A stretch of 56,701 nt of DNA from an uncultured SAR116 cluster alpha proteobacterium (GCA_902618025.1 CACMYY010000006.1:1-56701); one strand, 5' to 3'. Positions 35,251-44,952 are shown, numbered from the stretch's first letter. The notes: a model not told the origin generated them from the sequence alone. Made by a program: numbers and translations.

Positions 35251-36753
35251 TTGTCCCCTTTAATATCTGAAACTAATACTTCATTTAAATGGTTTATTTT
35301 AGCTACAGCAACATTTGTAACTATGCTTTATGCTATGAATGTAACAATAGCTTCAATTGCATTATCAGACATGAGAGGAGCTATGGGAGCAACACAAGAC
35401 CAGATTTCTTGGGTTGTAACTGGAAATATAGTTGCAACAGCAATTTTTACACCTTTCGCGGGCTGGCTATCTTCGAGAATACAAATTAGAACAATCCTTT
35501 TTTTTAGTGTAATAGGTTTTATAATTTCTTCTATTTTTTGTGGAATGTCAGATTCTTTAGAAGAAATTGTAATAGCAAGGGTGGCACAAGGCATTTTTGG
35601 AGCACCACTTCCGCCACTTTCACAAACGCTTGTTTTAGCAGTATTTCCAAAAAGACAAATTTCTTTGGCTATGGCAGTTTGGGGAATGGGTACAATTTTA
35701 GGTCCTGTGATTGCACCAACGATTGGAGGATACCTTGGTGAATTACTTAATTGGAGATGGGTTTTTTACACTTTAGTACCATTTGGGTTTTGTGCTTTAT
35801 TAGCTGTAATGGCCACAGTTCCAAAAAGACCAGTTGAAGGTAGAATGTATTTAGACTGGGTTGGTTTTTTGGCTCTTGCATGTAGTGTTGCTGCGTTACA
35901 AATAATGTTCGACAGAGGAGAAAGAAATAGTTGGTTTGATAGTAGAGAAACTATTATTGAGTGTGGAATAGCTATTATTGGCTTTTATATCTTTATTACA
36001 CATAGCCTGACTATAAGAAAACCCTTTATAAATTTAAGTATATTTAAAGACAGAAATTATGCTGTGGGTCTTATTCTAATATTCTTCTTTGGAATGCTTA
36101 ATTTTGTTCCAATGGTAATTTTTCCACCTCTACTCCAGGAATTAAGAGGATATCCTCAATCTATAATTGGAATAATATTAGGAATGAGAGGCATTGGTAC
36201 GTTTATTGGTTTTGCAATTATTGCTTTTACTAGCAGGATTGATCCGAGAATAATTATTTTTTTTGGCTTTGCTATACAAGCGGTCTCAGGTCTTTACATG
36301 TCAACCTTTGATATAAATATGACCTTTTCACATATAGCCTGGGCTAGCTTAGTTCAGGGTTTAGGTGTTGGTTTGACTTGGCCTCCAGTGAGTGTTATTT
36401 GCTTTGCAACTTTGTCAAATAAATATCATGGAGAAGCAACAGCAATGTTTCATCTAATTAGAAACATTGGATCGAGTTTTTTTATTTCAGTTAGTGTTGC
36501 AGTTGTTCTTCATATGGGTCAAGTCAACTTTGAGGAAATTGGTTCTGCAGTATCTATATGGAACCAAGGTATTGACTTTTCAGGTGTCATCAATTCATTA
36601 GATAATATGAATATTACAAAGTTAACAAATGAATTAAATAGACAAAGCCTAATGGTTGGGTATATAGATGCATTTAAATTATATTCATGGGTTGGTTTTT
36701 TATCCATACCTCTGATTTTTTTAATAAAAATAACAAAGACAAAAAATGTTTGA
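35251..36753 (+). CDS. emrB: EmrB-type MFS multidrug exporter (DHA2)
   Basis: The product is 500 aa with about 14 membrane segments. NVTIASIALSDMRGAMGA and QISWVVTGN are typical of the first loop, GWLSSRIQIR is motif A, and GPVIAPTIGGYLGE is motif C of drug:proton antiporters. The start is TTG directly after the emrA stop. It is the last gene of the palindrome-marR-emrAB unit. Confidence 0.92.
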   Translation: MSPLISETNTSFKWFILATATFVTMLYAMNVTIASIALSDMRGAMGATQDQISWVVTGNIVATAIFTPFAGWLSSRIQIRTILFFSVIGFIISSIFCGMSDSLEEIVIARVAQGIFGAPLPPLSQTLVLAVFPKRQISLAMAVWGMGTILGPVIAPTIGGYLGELLNWRWVFYTLVPFGFCALLAVMATVPKRPVEGRMYLDWVGFLALACSVAALQIMFDRGERNSWFDSRETIIECGIAIIGFYIFITHSLTIRKPFINLSIFKDRNYAVGLILIFFFGMLNFVPMVIFPPLLQELRGYPQSIIGIILGMRGIGTFIGFAIIAFTSRIDPRIIIFFGFAIQAVSGLYMSTFDINMTFSHIAWASLVQGLGVGLTWPPVSVICFATLSNKYHGEATAMFHLIRNIGSSFFISVSVAVVLHMGQVNFEEIGSAVSIWNQGIDFSGVINSLDNMNITKLTNELNRQSLMVGYIDAFKLYSWVGFLSIPLIFLIKITKTKNV

Positions 36754-36774
36754 TAATAATTTATAAGGAAATTC

Positions 36775-37662
36775 ATGAGTAATAATTTAATTTTAATTGA
36801 TGGCGGTATGGGTCAAGAACTAATACATAGATCAAAAGTTAAGCCTGACGGTCTTTGGTCAGCAAGAGTGATGCTTGATAATTATGACTTAGTTGTTGAT
36901 TTGCATAAGGAATTCATAAAAGCTGGTGCAGAGGCAATAACATTAAATTCTTACAGCGTCACTCCACAAAAGTTAAAAAGATATAATTTGGAAGAATTAT
37001 TTATACCTCTTCAAAAACGTGCAATTAAAGCAGCTATTGAGGCCAAAAAGTCGTCGTCATTTGATTCTGACATTAAAATTATTGGCTCTTTACCTCCACT
37101 AGTTATGAGTTACAAAACTGATATAGGCCTTGATAAGGATGAAGCAAAAGATACTTATAAGAAAATAGTAGAAATTCAAGAACCACATGTTGATATATTT
37201 TGTTGTGAAACAGTTTGTTCAATTGAAGAAGCACATATTGCAACTGAAACTGCTTTGACTACTAATAAAAAAGTTTGGTTGAGTTTTTGTGTCAAAGAAG
37301 AAAATGGAACTTTTTTAAGATCTGGAGAATATTTAGAAGATGCTTTAAGAGAATTTGATAATTCAAAAATTGATTCTTTTTTAATAAATTGTGCTCCACC
37401 TGAAGCTATAAATTCTTCAATTAAAATTATGAAAAATTTTTCAAAACCATTTGGTGCCTTGCCAAATGCTTTTGTAACAGTAAATGACCTAGACATTCAC
37501 AATGATGTATCAATTCTAAAAAAAAGATCTGATTTAAACATTCATAAATTTGTAGGCGAAATGTTGAGTTACATTAAAAATAATGCTTCTATAGTTGGAG
37601 GATGTTGTGAGGTAGGTCCTCAATACATTGAAGCACTAAAAAATGAAATTTTTAATAATTAG
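36775..37662 (+). CDS. Homocysteine S-methyltransferase family protein
   Basis: The product is 295 aa. The zinc ligands are Cys206 in INCAPP and Cys277/Cys278 in GGCCEVGP. LIDGGMGQEL is the typical N-terminal motif. It resembles MmuM/BHMT-like enzymes that make methionine from homocysteine with S-methylmethionine, betaine or DMSP-type donors, without cobalamin. The donor cannot be told. It stands between emrB and moxR with short spacers on the same strand. Confidence 0.88.
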   Translation: MSNNLILIDGGMGQELIHRSKVKPDGLWSARVMLDNYDLVVDLHKEFIKAGAEAITLNSYSVTPQKLKRYNLEELFIPLQKRAIKAAIEAKKSSSFDSDIKIIGSLPPLVMSYKTDIGLDKDEAKDTYKKIVEIQEPHVDIFCCETVCSIEEAHIATETALTTNKKVWLSFCVKEENGTFLRSGEYLEDALREFDNSKIDSFLINCAPPEAINSSIKIMKNFSKPFGALPNAFVTVNDLDIHNDVSILKKRSDLNIHKFVGEMLSYIKNNASIVGGCCEVGPQYIEALKNEIFNN

Positions 37663-37687
37663 ATTAAGTTGTTGAGGTTAATAAAGA

Positions 37688-38527
37688 ATGAAATTTAAAG
37701 GAACTCAGAATTATATTTCAACTAAAGATTTGAATGTCGCAGTAAATGCTGCAATTACACTTGAAAAACCGTTATTAATCAAAGGTGAACCGGGTACAGG
37801 TAAAACCGAATTGGCTAGGCAAGTATCTGACAGTTTAGGATTAGACATAATTGAATGGAATATAAAATCAACAACAAAAGCACAGCAAGGATTATATGAG
37901 TATGATGCTGTAAGTCGTCTTAGGGATAGCCAGCTAGGTGACAAGAAAATAGAAAATATTGGAAATTATATAAAGAAAGGAAAGATTTGGAACGCATTTG
38001 AGTCTAAAGAAAGATCAGTACTTTTAATTGATGAGATTGATAAAGCGGATATAGAATTTCCGAATGACCTTCTCCAAGAGTTGGATAAAATGGAATTTTT
38101 TGTTTATGAAACTGATGAAATTGTTAAAGCAAATAAAAGACCTATAGTTATAATAACATCTAATAATGAAAAAGAACTTCCAGAGGCATTTTTAAGACGA
38201 TGTTTTTTTCATTACATTCAATTTCCTGAAATTGATACTTTAAAAAAGATTGTGCAAGTTCACTTTCCTGAAATTAAAAAATCATTACTAGAAGCAGCAT
38301 TAAATAGATTTTTTGAAGTTAGAGACATTCCAGGATTAAAGAAAAAACCATCAACTTCAGAGGCATTAGACTGGATTAAACTTTTATTACTTGAAGATAT
38401 TAACCCTATTGATTTGAAAAGTGACGGAAAGGATTTGTTGCCTAAGCTACATGGTGCACTCATTAAAAATGAACAAGATATTCATTTATTTGAAAGATTA
38501 GCTTTTATGGCAAGAGGAAATAGATAA
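37688..38527 (+). CDS. MoxR-family AAA+ ATPase
   Basis: The product is 279 aa. Walker A is GEPGTGKT (33-40), Walker B LLIDEIDKAD (112-121), sensor 1 ITSNNEKELPEAF, and arginine-finger region LRRCFF. It is four bases from the next gene, which encodes a VWA/CoxE-like protein. This ATPase/VWA pair is conserved and is thought to remodel or metallate protein complexes. Confidence 0.92.
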   Translation: MKFKGTQNYISTKDLNVAVNAAITLEKPLLIKGEPGTGKTELARQVSDSLGLDIIEWNIKSTTKAQQGLYEYDAVSRLRDSQLGDKKIENIGNYIKKGKIWNAFESKERSVLLIDEIDKADIEFPNDLLQELDKMEFFVYETDEIVKANKRPIVIITSNNEKELPEAFLRRCFFHYIQFPEIDTLKKIVQVHFPEIKKSLLEAALNRFFEVRDIPGLKKKPSTSEALDWIKLLLLEDINPIDLKSDGKDLLPKLHGALIKNEQDIHLFERLAFMARGNR

Positions 38528-38531
38528 GAGA

Positions 38532-39722
38532 ATGTTTCTTGATTTCTTTTTCAGATTAAAAGATGCTAGAATCCCAGTTACACTAGGTGAATTTTTCACA
38601 TTTTTGGACACTATCAAATTAGATTTTATACAATATAGTACAGAAAACTTTTATTACATGGCTAGAGCTAGTCTTGTTAAAGACGAAAGATTAATAGATC
38701 GGTTTGATGTTGTATTCGGTGAATATTTTAAGGGTATTGAAACTTTAAAATTAGAAGATGTACTTGAGCATCTTAAAGTCCCAAAAGAATGGCTTCAAAA
38801 AATGTTGGATAAACATTTTACTAAAGAAGAAATTGAAGAGATCAAATCTTTAGGTGGATTCGACGAACTAATGAAAACTTTGGAACAAAGACTAAAAGAA
38901 CAAAATAAACGTCATCAAGGTGGCAATAAATGGATAGGTACAGCCGGCAAATCACCCTTTGGAGCTTATGGATACAACCCAGAAGGAATTAGAATTGGAC
39001 AACATGCAAGAGGGCAGGGAAAAGCAGTTAAAGTATGGGACAAAAGAGTATTTCGTGATTTTGATGATACAAGGGAGTTAGATACACGAGGAATGCAAGT
39101 TGCATTAAAAAGATTAAGACAATGGGCAAGAACTGGTATTGATGAAGAATTGGATATTGATGACACAATATCGCACACTGCAAAAAATGGTTATTTAGAT
39201 ATTAAAACCAGAAAAGAAAGAGAAAATGCAATAAAAATTTTACTTTTTCTTGATGTTGGCGGTTCTATGGATGACTACATCAAACAAGTAGAAAATTTAT
39301 TTTCAGCTGCAAAAAATGTTTTCAAAAACCTAAATTTTTTTTACTTTCATAATTGTCTATATGAAGGAGTTTGGAAAAGTAACGTAAGACGATGGAAAGA
39401 ACAATTTTCCACAACAGAAATTTTTAGGACATATGGTAAGGAATACAAATGTATTTTCGTTGGTGATGCTTCAATGAGTCCATATGAAATTTTAGTAGAG
39501 GGTGGTGGTAATGAACATTTTAATCAAGAGACGGGACAGGTTTGGTTAGAAAGAGCTATTGCTCAGTGGCCGTCTAATGTTTGGATCAATCCAACAAAAA
39601 AGGAGCATTGGAATTACTCTCAGTCTACACATATTATTAAAGAAATATTTTCAAATAGAATGGTACCCCTAAGCATAAAGGGAATAGAAGAAGCAACTAA
39701 AATTTTATCCAAAACTAATTAA
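38532..39722 (+). CDS. VWA-domain protein, CoxE-like
   Basis: The product is 396 aa. An N-terminal helical region of about 220 residues precedes the VWA domain. The MIDAS motif there is DVGGS (241-245), the variant usual in this subfamily. FYFHNCLYEGVWK and FVGDASMSPYEI are family features. It partners the MoxR-type ATPase just upstream. The client complex is unknown; no CO dehydrogenase or other molybdoenzyme gene is in the window. Confidence 0.88.
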   Translation: MFLDFFFRLKDARIPVTLGEFFTFLDTIKLDFIQYSTENFYYMARASLVKDERLIDRFDVVFGEYFKGIETLKLEDVLEHLKVPKEWLQKMLDKHFTKEEIEEIKSLGGFDELMKTLEQRLKEQNKRHQGGNKWIGTAGKSPFGAYGYNPEGIRIGQHARGQGKAVKVWDKRVFRDFDDTRELDTRGMQVALKRLRQWARTGIDEELDIDDTISHTAKNGYLDIKTRKERENAIKILLFLDVGGSMDDYIKQVENLFSAAKNVFKNLNFFYFHNCLYEGVWKSNVRRWKEQFSTTEIFRTYGKEYKCIFVGDASMSPYEILVEGGGNEHFNQETGQVWLERAIAQWPSNVWINPTKKEHWNYSQSTHIIKEIFSNRMVPLSIKGIEEATKILSKTN

Positions 39723-39743
39723 AATAAATAGGTCACTTAATAA

Positions 39744-40247
39744 ATGAAAGAAAATAAAATTGGCGGCCAGTATTCAACTCCAATAATCCTTCCTGAACAG
39801 AAAGTTTTAAAAGAATGGTTGGATTATAATGGCCACATGAACGTAGCTTTCTATACTCTAGCATTTGATAAATCCTTAGATATATTTTTAGAAGATTTAC
39901 TTGGTATAGGAGAAACTCATGCTTATGAAAATAACCAGGGTCCTTTTGTTGTTCAAGCACATTATCATTACTTAAGTGAGATGAAATTAGATGAAAAATT
40001 TAATGTACGGTTATTTGTAGTTGATTGCGATAAAAAAAAGATGCACTTATGTTTAGAAATTTTTTCACAGTTTCAAGAAAAAGTAATTGCAGTTGTTGAA
40101 CAAGTTTTAATAAATGTAAATTTAAAGCTTCGTAAATCAGAACCATATCCACCTTGGGCGTTTGAAAAACTTCTCAAATTAAAAAATACCCATAAAAAAG
40201 CCTCACTGCCGTCTGCTTTTGGAAAATCCATTGGATTAAAAAAGTAA
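39744..40247 (+). CDS. Hot-dog-fold acyl-CoA thioesterase
   Basis: The product is 167 aa. EWLDYNGHMNVAFYTLAFD holds the conserved Asp/Asn-Gly-His-Met motif of the 4-hydroxybenzoyl-CoA thioesterase group. The sequence reminds me of thioesterases in carnitine/betaine gene clusters, but no such genes adjoin it. It lies 21 bases after the CoxE-like gene and four bases before the permease. Confidence 0.82.
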   Translation: MKENKIGGQYSTPIILPEQKVLKEWLDYNGHMNVAFYTLAFDKSLDIFLEDLLGIGETHAYENNQGPFVVQAHYHYLSEMKLDEKFNVRLFVVDCDKKKMHLCLEIFSQFQEKVIAVVEQVLINVNLKLRKSEPYPPWAFEKLLKLKNTHKKASLPSAFGKSIGLKK

Positions 40248-40251
40248 AATA

Positions 40252-41559
40252 ATGATTTTAAAATTAATTTTAACATGTTTTTGTTGGATAGCTGTTCTGC
40301 CCATAATTTACGGTGTAAATTTTGGAGAAAAATATATTTTTTTAATAATATTTATTTATTTTTCATTATTATTCTGGATGTTTATATTCTCAAAAACTAC
40401 TACTAAAATAATTATTTCCTTATTATTTTTATTTACTTTTTTAATTTTAGACAATTTTCCATCAAAAGAGACTTTTCTTAAAGCTGGAAATTTTTTCATT
40501 ATTTTTTCTGCTTTTCTTCCAAGTTTATGGCTTTTAAGAGCTACAGCTATTACAATGCCATCAGTACAAAGCACCCAATCACTTTTATCAAAATTAGACC
40601 CAAAAAAAATACTTTCAGGGATCCAATTTACATCTCATTTTCTTGGTAGTGTAATTAATATAGGTTCTTTTCCGCTTTTGTCCTCTGTACTTCCTAAAAA
40701 TTCAAAAATTAGTTTGAGACAGTCTGCTGGTGAAGCATCAATTCGTGGAATGAACACTGCAGTTTTGTGGTCGCCTTTTTTCGTAAGTTTTGCAGTTGGT
40801 CAAATTTATCTTCCTGAAATGTCAGCATGGATGGGAATAGGGTTTGGAATTATTATAGCAACATTCTTTAATCTGATTTCAATAAGATTGATTATTGGAA
40901 AATTAACAATAAACTATATTTTGGATTCTTTATTGTGTATAAAGCCAATATTTTCAAGATTATTTATATTAGCAGTTTCTGTATTGTTTGTTGGTCAAAT
41001 TTTTGATAAAACTGCATTGAATGCCATAATAATTGTAGTACCAATTCTAGTCTTTATTCAAATATTGAGACGATCAGAAACATCAAACTTCATTTTTAAA
41101 AATTTAAAAAATTTGATTCAAAATTCTGGTGATGAAATGTTATTGATCTCAGTATCAATGTTTTTAGGATCTATATTAACTAATTCTGCAGAAATTCAAA
41201 ATTTTGTTAATAGTAATTTAGGTAAAAATTTCCCATTTTGGATGATGATTATTTTATTACCTTTTGTAGTATGGTGTTTTAGTTTAATTGGTGTACATCC
41301 CATAATTACTTCAGCTCCAATTTTATCTATATTTGGTCCTTTAATATCTGTTTGGGAAGCAGCTTTTTTAATGCAAGCTCATCTTATTGGTTGGTGTGCG
41401 GGTACAGCAATTAGTTTTACATCTCTTTCTGTTTTAACAAGTGCTGAAAATTTTAAAATCTCAATCTCTAAATTAGTATTTGGACCAAATTTTTTTGCTA
41501 CCTTTGGACTTATTTTCTTTGGAGCTCTTTTTTTAATTCTATCAAATTATCTTTTGTAA
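40252..41559 (+). CDS. Multi-pass membrane protein of unknown function
   Basis: The product is 435 aa with about 11-12 hydrophobic segments. I do not recognise the family with confidence. The inverted halves, the mid-chain GEASIRGMNTAVLWSPFF segment and the LIGVHPIITSAPILSIFGP hairpin recall ion-transporter (DASS/DctM/ArsB-like) permeases, in which two re-entrant hairpins bind the substrate. The start is four bases after the thioesterase stop, so an acid released by the thioesterase is a possible substrate, which is inferred. Its 3' end overlaps the converging EamA gene by 18 bases. Confidence 0.7.
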   Translation: MILKLILTCFCWIAVLPIIYGVNFGEKYIFLIIFIYFSLLFWMFIFSKTTTKIIISLLFLFTFLILDNFPSKETFLKAGNFFIIFSAFLPSLWLLRATAITMPSVQSTQSLLSKLDPKKILSGIQFTSHFLGSVINIGSFPLLSSVLPKNSKISLRQSAGEASIRGMNTAVLWSPFFVSFAVGQIYLPEMSAWMGIGFGIIIATFFNLISIRLIIGKLTINYILDSLLCIKPIFSRLFILAVSVLFVGQIFDKTALNAIIIVVPILVFIQILRRSETSNFIFKNLKNLIQNSGDEMLLISVSMFLGSILTNSAEIQNFVNSNLGKNFPFWMMIILLPFVVWCFSLIGVHPIITSAPILSIFGPLISVWEAAFLMQAHLIGWCAGTAISFTSLSVLTSAENFKISISKLVFGPNFFATFGLIFFGALFLILSNYLL

Positions 41560-42456
41560 AGTTTCATTTGAATTACTTTTATCTAATTTATGTTCTTTGT
41601 AAGAAACATAACTTACACACATCATAATTAATGTACCTCCGAGAATTACAAAAGGATCAAATTTTTCATCGAAGATAAACAAACCCACCATAGATGCCCA
41701 TACAAGTTGTAAAAATAATATAGGTTGAGTTACTACCATTGGCGCAACTTTTATAGCTTTTGTCATAGTTATGTGTCCAATAGTCGCTATTATAGCAGTT
41801 ACAGTAAGTACTAAAAATGCTTTTATTGAAACAGGCTCCCAACTATAAATTGCAGAAGGAATTAAAAATATTGTTGTAAAAATGGATAGCATTGCAACAA
41901 TTTCAGAAGATGATCTTTCTTTTGATACAATTTTGGCGATTATATAAGACATAGTGAAAACTACAGTTGCCAATAACATACTTATTTGACCACTTTCTAT
42001 TACTTTAAAACCTGGTCTTAAAATTATCAAAGCACCAATGAAAGATATTATTATTGCTAATAACCTATGTTTATGTAGAACCTCTTTTAAAAAAAAACAT
42101 GCAGTAAATGACACAAAAATATATGTTAAAAAACCAATTGCTGTTACCTCTGCAACAGGAATAACAGACATAGCATAGAACCATAAAGTTACACCAATAG
42201 AATGAACTAATCCTCTCAAAATAAATTTTTTCATTAGTGGTTTATCAGGTTTAAATTTAGTTAGTGTAATCAATGAAGGAATTAATAGGATTGTTCCCAT
42301 TGCATATCTTAAAAAGGCGGCCTGTGGAGCAGGAACTTCACCTTCTAAATACCTAACTGTCGCTGTAACTCCCACAAACAAAATTGTAGTAATCACCATC
42401 CACAAAATACCAATTAAAGATTGATTCAAATCAGTATCCTTTATTTTATTTACCAT
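41542..42456 (-). CDS. EamA/DMT-family transporter
   Basis: The product is 304 aa with ten membrane segments in two EamA repeats (about 15-145 and 160-290). The PQAAFLRYAMG and LTYIFVSFTACFFLKE segments are typical of drug/metabolite exporters. The substrate is unknown. No clear ribosome site precedes the ATG, so the start could be slightly downstream. It ends inside the last codons of the converging permease gene. Confidence 0.88.
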   Translation of the reverse strand: MVNKIKDTDLNQSLIGILWMVITTILFVGVTATVRYLEGEVPAPQAAFLRYAMGTILLIPSLITLTKFKPDKPLMKKFILRGLVHSIGVTLWFYAMSVIPVAEVTAIGFLTYIFVSFTACFFLKEVLHKHRLLAIIISFIGALIILRPGFKVIESGQISMLLATVVFTMSYIIAKIVSKERSSSEIVAMLSIFTTIFLIPSAIYSWEPVSIKAFLVLTVTAIIATIGHITMTKAIKVAPMVVTQPILFLQLVWASMVGLFIFDEKFDPFVILGGTLIMMCVSYVSYKEHKLDKSNSNETLQKII

Positions 42457-42499
42457 GTTAATTATATAATTAAATTAAGTCTAACAAAATATTTTAAAA

Positions 42500-44125
42500 T
42501 TACATTCCTTGGTAATTAGGACCACCTCCACCTTGAGGTGTCACCCAGTTAATATTTTGGGTAGGATCTTTTATATCACATGTCTTACAATGAACGCAAT
42601 TCTGTGCGTTGATTTGAAGCTTTGGTTTATTACTATTAAAAACTATCTCATACACACCTGCAGGACAATATCTTGTCTCTGGATTGTCATACAATTCAAA
42701 GTTAGTATTTATAGGCACATCCTCGTCTTTTAACTGCAAATGACAAGGTTGATTTTCTTCGTGGTTTGTACCAGAAAAAGAAACATTTGTTAGTCTATCA
42801 AAACTAATAACATTGTCAGGTTTTGGGTACTTTATTTCTTTATAATTATCTTTATTACCAAGACTTTCATGGTCTGTCCCGTGATGATCAATTGTCCAAG
42901 GAGCATTTCCTCTAAAAATATATGTATCAATAGCACTATACACAATCGCTTTCCAGAAACCCCATTTAAAAGATGGCCTTATATTTCTTACTTTGTATAA
43001 TTCATTCCACAACCAGCTTTGTTTTATATCAGTTTGAAAATCTGAAATCTCATCTTGTTTATCTATATTTTCGAAAATTGATTGTGCTGCTATCATACCA
43101 GACTTCATAGCTAAGTGAGTTCCTTTAATTTTGGGAACATTAAGAAAACCTGCTTCACATCCCACAAGCATTCCACCAGGAAAAGTCAATTTTGGTAAAG
43201 ATTGAACCCCACCCTCATTTAATGCTCTAGCACCGTAATTAATTCTTCTTCCTCCCTCAAGTAATTTCTTTATTGCAGGGTGATGCTTGAAACGTTGAAA
43301 TTCAAGATATGGAGATAGATAAGGGTTCTTATAATCTAAACCTATTACGAAACCTATAGAAATTTTATTGTCATCTAAATGATATAAAAAAGATCCACCA
43401 TATGTCTCATTATCCAAAGGCCAACCTGTAGTATGCATTATGCTCCCTGGTTTACTATTTTCAGGAGTAACTTCCCATAATTCTTTAATGCCAATCCCAT
43501 AGGTTTGTGGTGAGTTATTTGAATTGAGTTCAAATTTTTCCATTAATGTTTTTCCAAGATGACCTCTGCAGCCCTCTGAAAACACTGTTTGTTTGGCTCG
43601 TAATTCTATTCCTCTTTCAAAGTTGGGACCTTCGGAACCATCCTTTAATCTTCCCATATCGCAAGTAGCAATACCAACAACTTTATTATTTTTATCATAC
43701 AATACTTCTGAAGCTGAAAACCCAGGATAGATTTCTACATCAAGTTCTTCTGCCTGCTGTGCTAACCATTTTGTAAAATCACTTAAACTTATTATGTAGT
43801 TACCTTTGTTATGCATTTGTGGTGGGGTTGGGAGTTGATATGACTTAGTTTCCGTTAGATATAAAAATTTATCGCTAGTAGCTGGAGTTTTTAGTGGACT
43901 ATTTTTTGTTTTCCATTCTGGTATAAGTTCATCTAATGCTTTGGTTTCAATTACAGCGCCGGACACGATGTGAGCTCCAACCTCAGATCCTTTTTCAATT
44001 ACACAAACTGATAACTCTGAATTAGCTTTTTTACTTAGTTGTTTTAATTTTATAGCTGCACTTAATCCTGAAGGACCTGCCCCTACGACAACTACATCAT
44101 ATTCCATCATTTCTCTGTTAGTCAT
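42500..44125 (-). CDS. Electron-transfer flavoprotein-ubiquinone oxidoreductase
   Basis: The product is 541 aa, normal for ETF-QO. The FAD motif VVVGAGPSGL is near residue 12. The C-terminal [4Fe-4S] cysteines are in RYCPAGVYE and NCVHCKTCDIKDP, and the chain ends with GGGGPNYQGM. It passes electrons from ETF (fatty acid, amino acid and choline-derived oxidations) to ubiquinone at the inner membrane. AAGG lies about eight bases before the ATG. ETF subunit genes are not in the window. Confidence 0.97.
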   Translation of the reverse strand: MTNREMMEYDVVVVGAGPSGLSAAIKLKQLSKKANSELSVCVIEKGSEVGAHIVSGAVIETKALDELIPEWKTKNSPLKTPATSDKFLYLTETKSYQLPTPPQMHNKGNYIISLSDFTKWLAQQAEELDVEIYPGFSASEVLYDKNNKVVGIATCDMGRLKDGSEGPNFERGIELRAKQTVFSEGCRGHLGKTLMEKFELNSNNSPQTYGIGIKELWEVTPENSKPGSIMHTTGWPLDNETYGGSFLYHLDDNKISIGFVIGLDYKNPYLSPYLEFQRFKHHPAIKKLLEGGRRINYGARALNEGGVQSLPKLTFPGGMLVGCEAGFLNVPKIKGTHLAMKSGMIAAQSIFENIDKQDEISDFQTDIKQSWLWNELYKVRNIRPSFKWGFWKAIVYSAIDTYIFRGNAPWTIDHHGTDHESLGNKDNYKEIKYPKPDNVISFDRLTNVSFSGTNHEENQPCHLQLKDEDVPINTNFELYDNPETRYCPAGVYEIVFNSNKPKLQINAQNCVHCKTCDIKDPTQNINWVTPQGGGGPNYQGM

Positions 44126-44233
44126 TAAATCGCCTTAAGATAAGTTTGAAAAAATTCACTTTGTTACTAGTAATTTCAATAATTTGTTTATATTATATAT
44201 CTAGTAATTATTTAATAAAAAAAAAGGTCTAAA

Positions 44234-44332
44234 ATGAACCCTGATGTAGGTATTATTTTATTAATTTTATATCCTATAGTACTTGTTGGTGCAATTATTT
44301 GGTTTGGAAAACATTCTGTATCCCCTGATTAA
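44234..44332 (+). CDS. Small single-helix membrane protein (32 aa)
   Basis: The frame is MNPDVGIILLILYPIVLVGA then IIWFGKHSVSPD: one strongly hydrophobic helix and a short charged tail. AAGG sits six bases before the ATG. It is divergent from the ETF-QO gene, and its last 13 codons run antisense to the 3' end of the SufU-like gene. I do not recognise it. Size and composition recall small subunits of respiratory complexes, but that is only a guess. Confidence 0.45.
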   Translation: MNPDVGIILLILYPIVLVGAIIWFGKHSVSPD

Positions 44333-44765
44333 TTTTTTGATTTTCTTTTAAATCAATGGACTTACATGTTGCTTCAAATGGCATTGTAATGCACTTATGT
44401 CTATTTTTTATTTCTCTTATGGGTTCAAAAATCTCCATTTCAATTGGCAAATGATCTGAGAAGTGCTTTTCAGTGTTTTCAAGCCAATTTGAGAATTCAT
44501 TTAAAAATCTCTCATCAGGAACATCTTTATTTTTAAATAACTCAACAACTAAGCTTGCAGAAGCCTCACAAAGTGCGCAACCCCTTACAACTGCTGAAAT
44601 GTCAATTATTTTAGTTTCGACTAACTTAATTCTTACTTTTACTTCATCGCCGCACATAGGATTACGCATTTCAAAAGATCGATTAAAATCTTCTAAAGCA
44701 ATTATTTTTTTATTTTTTGCAGCAAGACTTAATATTTTTTCTTGATAGATTGATAAATTATTCAA
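44295..44765 (-). CDS. SufU/IscU-like iron-sulfur scaffold protein
   Basis: The product is 156 aa. The three conserved cysteine sites of the SufU/IscU family are present: NPMCGDEV, RGCALCEASASL and RHKCITMPFEA. It should be a scaffold or sulfur acceptor for Fe-S clusters. The start is TTG, directly adjoining the stop of the small gene upstream (44766-44897), so it is probably translated by coupling. No suf or isc cluster is nearby. Confidence 0.85.
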   Translation of the reverse strand: MNNLSIYQEKILSLAAKNKKIIALEDFNRSFEMRNPMCGDEVKVRIKLVETKIIDISAVVRGCALCEASASLVVELFKNKDVPDERFLNEFSNWLENTEKHFSDHLPIEMEIFEPIREIKNRHKCITMPFEATCKSIDLKENQKINQGIQNVFQTK

Positions 44766-44897
44766 TTATTGATTTACCATTAATAATACTACACTAGCTA
44801 CGGCTATCGCATAAAATACATACAATAAAATGTGAGTATTTTCGTAGACATTTTCTTCAGGAACGCCGTCAGGTAACTCTTTTTTATTTTTCTTCAT
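44766..44897 (-). CDS. Small membrane protein (43 aa) between the Mrp operon and the SufU-like gene
   Basis: The frame reads MKKNKKELPDGVPEENVYEN, then a hydrophobic helix (THILLYVFYAIAVASVVLLM) and VNQ. A strong GAGG ribosome site lies six bases before the ATG. Its TAA is immediately followed by the TTG start of the SufU-like gene. It is 55 bases after the last Mrp gene on the same strand. The function is unknown; the arrangement and the ribosome site argue that it is real. Confidence 0.7.
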   Translation of the reverse strand: MKKNKKELPDGVPEENVYENTHILLYVFYAIAVASVVLLMVNQ

Positions 44898-44952
44898 TTT
44901 TTCCTCAATATTTTAAAGAAAATTTTCTTTTTAAATATAAATATCTAACAGT

